Below, in pieces: positions 6,975 to 7,543 of a stretch of 7,543 bases of DNA. Position 1 is the first letter of the stretch. Every line of letters begins with the position of its first letter. The notes beneath the pieces were generated by a model, which saw only the letters and a list, made by a program, of their open reading frames with translations, did no database searches and was not told the origin of the DNA. The position numbers and the translations under genes are program-made. The DNA lies in contig PBVO01000048.1 in NCBI GenBank assembly GCA_002729015.1, positions 13,369-20,911 on the forward strand. Reading direction: 5' to 3'. The stretch is from Candidatus Poribacteria bacterium. GTDB lineage: Bacteria > Poribacteria > WGA-4E > UBA9662.

Positions 6975-7003
6975 TTGACAGAAAATGGTGCCAATTCTAT
7001 AAT
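6975..7003 (+). promoter_or_regulatory. Perfect-consensus sigma70 promoter for dapF
   Basis: TTGACA (6975-6980), a 17-nt spacer and TATAAT (6998-7003) match the bacterial housekeeping consensus at all twelve positions with optimal spacing. It begins 20 nt after the PhyH stop. Transcription should start near 7010, giving a leader of about 75 nt before dapF. No intrinsic terminator is visible between the PhyH gene and this promoter, so read-through from upstream may add to dapF expression. Confidence 0.82.
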
Positions 7004-7008
7004 AGGAG

Positions 7009-7026
7009 CGTCAGTTTCTGACGTCA
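7009..7026 (+). promoter_or_regulatory. Hairpin and CGTCA half-site cluster at the dapF transcription start
   Basis: CGTCAG (7009-7014) and CTGACG (7018-7023) pair around a TTT loop, and TGACGTCA (7019-7026) is a second, perfect 8-nt palindrome sharing the right arm. The word CGTCA thus occurs three times in alternating orientation within 18 bp, directly over the predicted start site. It may be an operator for a dimeric regulator or a 5'-terminal mRNA hairpin that protects the transcript. The dyads are visible; the function is inference. Confidence 0.45.
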
Positions 7027-7036
7027 TCAGCCTGAA

Positions 7037-7067
7037 GTTGATTCTTACCTCAGTTCAGTCAATCAGC
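7037..7067 (+). promoter_or_regulatory. Possible second stem-loop in the dapF leader
   Basis: GTTGATT (7037-7043) can pair with AATCAGC (7061-7067) over seven positions, one of them a G-U pair, with a 17-nt loop. It lies between the 5' hairpin and the start codon and shares the word AGTTGATTCTT with the pepA leader hairpin. No T-run follows, so attenuation by an intrinsic terminator is not indicated. Confidence 0.25.
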
Positions 7068-7084
7068 GTTTAAAAATAGAGACG

Positions 7085-7543
7085 ATGCAGATACCATTCA
7101 TGAAACTTTGTGGTGCTGGGAACGACTTCGTCGTCATAGATAATCGCCGAGATGTCTTACCAATACCGTCTACTGAATTCGCCCGTCGGGTGTGCCACCG
7201 CCGATTATCCGTTGGTGCCGATGGCTTGTTATTGTTGTCAGAGAGCATCTCATCTGACTTTCGTATGGAATATTTCAATGCTGACGGTAGTCAAGCTGAG
7301 ACCTGTGGCAATGGTGCTCGTTGCATTGCTAAATTTGCTCATCTCAACGGTATCTCTGGCACAGAAATCCGTTTTGAAACTGTAGCGGGGCTATACCACG
7401 CCGAAATTTTAGGCTCACAACAAGTAAAAGTACAACTAGGTAACCCACAGCAAGTACGAATAAACTTCCCTCTGAAACTAGACAATGAACGTTTGTCGAT
7501 AAGCTTTGTTAATACGGGGGTTCCACACGTAGTCAATTTGGTG
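7085..7543 (+). CDS. dapF: Diaminopimelate epimerase, 5' part (cut by window end)
   Basis: Converts LL-diaminopimelate to meso-diaminopimelate, the precursor of lysine and of the peptidoglycan cross-linking residue; a cofactor-independent two-cysteine racemase acting in the cytosol. The first 153 residues are present in an unbroken frame, about 55% of the usual ~275. The start MQIPFMKLCGAGNDFVVID matches the family's N-terminal GxGNDF signature (Gly10-Phe15). CGNGARC (74-80) carries the first catalytic cysteine, Cys74. NTGVPHVV (143-150) is the conserved strand before the second half. The second catalytic cysteine lies beyond the window. ATG 7085 is preferred to the in-frame ATG at 7100 because the residues before Lys7 fit the family's first strand and a weak AGAGA (7078-7082) lies just upstream; that site is unusually close, 2 nt before the ATG. 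It should be driven by the consensus promoter at 6975. Confidence 0.95.
   Translation, partial: MQIPFMKLCGAGNDFVVIDNRRDVLPIPSTEFARRVCHRRLSVGADGLLLLSESISSDFRMEYFNADGSQAETCGNGARCIAKFAHLNGISGTEIRFETVAGLYHAEILGSQQVKVQLGNPQQVRINFPLKLDNERLSISFVNTGVPHVVNLV

Noticed and set aside
6970..6985. TTTTCT-TGAC-AGAAAA hairpin near the dapF promoter
   Set aside because: The A/T arms are weak and the repeat simply includes the -35 hexamer; it is likely fortuitous.
6953..6996. AATTGG/CCAATT inverted repeat after the PhyH stop as a terminator
   Set aside because: The stem is only 6 bp with a 32-nt loop, has no T-run after it, and its 3' arm lies inside the dapF promoter spacer.
1985..7083. Repeat AAAAATAGAGAC at 1985-1996 and just before dapF at 7072-7083
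   Set aside because: A 12-nt A-rich match is plausible by chance, and the first copy precedes no gene start.
7063..7536. Open frames on both strands overlapping dapF
   Set aside because: The dapF frame here carries the family motifs without interruption; the others are shadows of it.

Overview
The window is bacterial, roughly 40% G+C by eye, and densely coded on one strand. It holds five plus-strand genes: leucyl aminopeptidase (pepA), a Gfo/Idh/MocA-family oxidoreductase, a full three-domain DNA polymerase I (polA), a phytanoyl-CoA-dioxygenase-like (PhyH) non-haem iron enzyme, and the 5' part of diaminopimelate epimerase (dapF), cut by the window edge. No gene on the minus strand is supported, and no rRNA, tRNA, CRISPR array or insertion sequence was recognised.

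Layout. Positions 1-121 are a leader with a perfect 7-bp stem-loop in front of pepA. pepA ends at 1615. A 739-bp stretch without a convincing gene follows; it contains several inverted repeats and ends in a good sigma70-type promoter (TTGACA, 17-nt spacer, CATAAT with an upstream TG). Behind that promoter lie the oxidoreductase (2355-3326), polA (3367-6099, 40-nt gap) and the PhyH gene (6121-6954, 21-nt gap). Their spacing and shared strand suggest one transcription unit. A second, perfectly consensus promoter (TTGACA-N17-TATAAT) lies just after the PhyH stop codon, and its start site is overlapped by a cluster of CGTCA half-sites. It should drive dapF.

How the genes fit together. pepA, polA and dapF are housekeeping genes (peptide turnover, DNA repair and Okazaki-fragment processing, lysine and cell-wall synthesis). 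The oxidoreductase and the PhyH enzyme are small-molecule redox enzymes of unknown substrate that sit either side of polA. They have no obvious functional link to DNA replication, so this is probably a mixed operon.

Organism. The polA O-helix wording (AKMVNYGI) recalls, from memory, lineages near Rhodothermota/Balneolota in the FCB group. Gfo/Idh/MocA and PhyH families are abundant in uncultured lineages such as Poribacteria and Latescibacterota. Ribosome-binding sites are weak except at pepA. The E. coli-like promoters do not resemble the TTTG/TAnnTTTG promoters of classical Bacteroidota. A free-living or host-associated uncultured marine-type bacterium is a reasonable guess, but the phylum cannot be fixed from this window. 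I found no clearly new multi-gene system; the main points of interest are the promoter/leader elements, the structured intergenic stretch and the Tyr variant in PolA.
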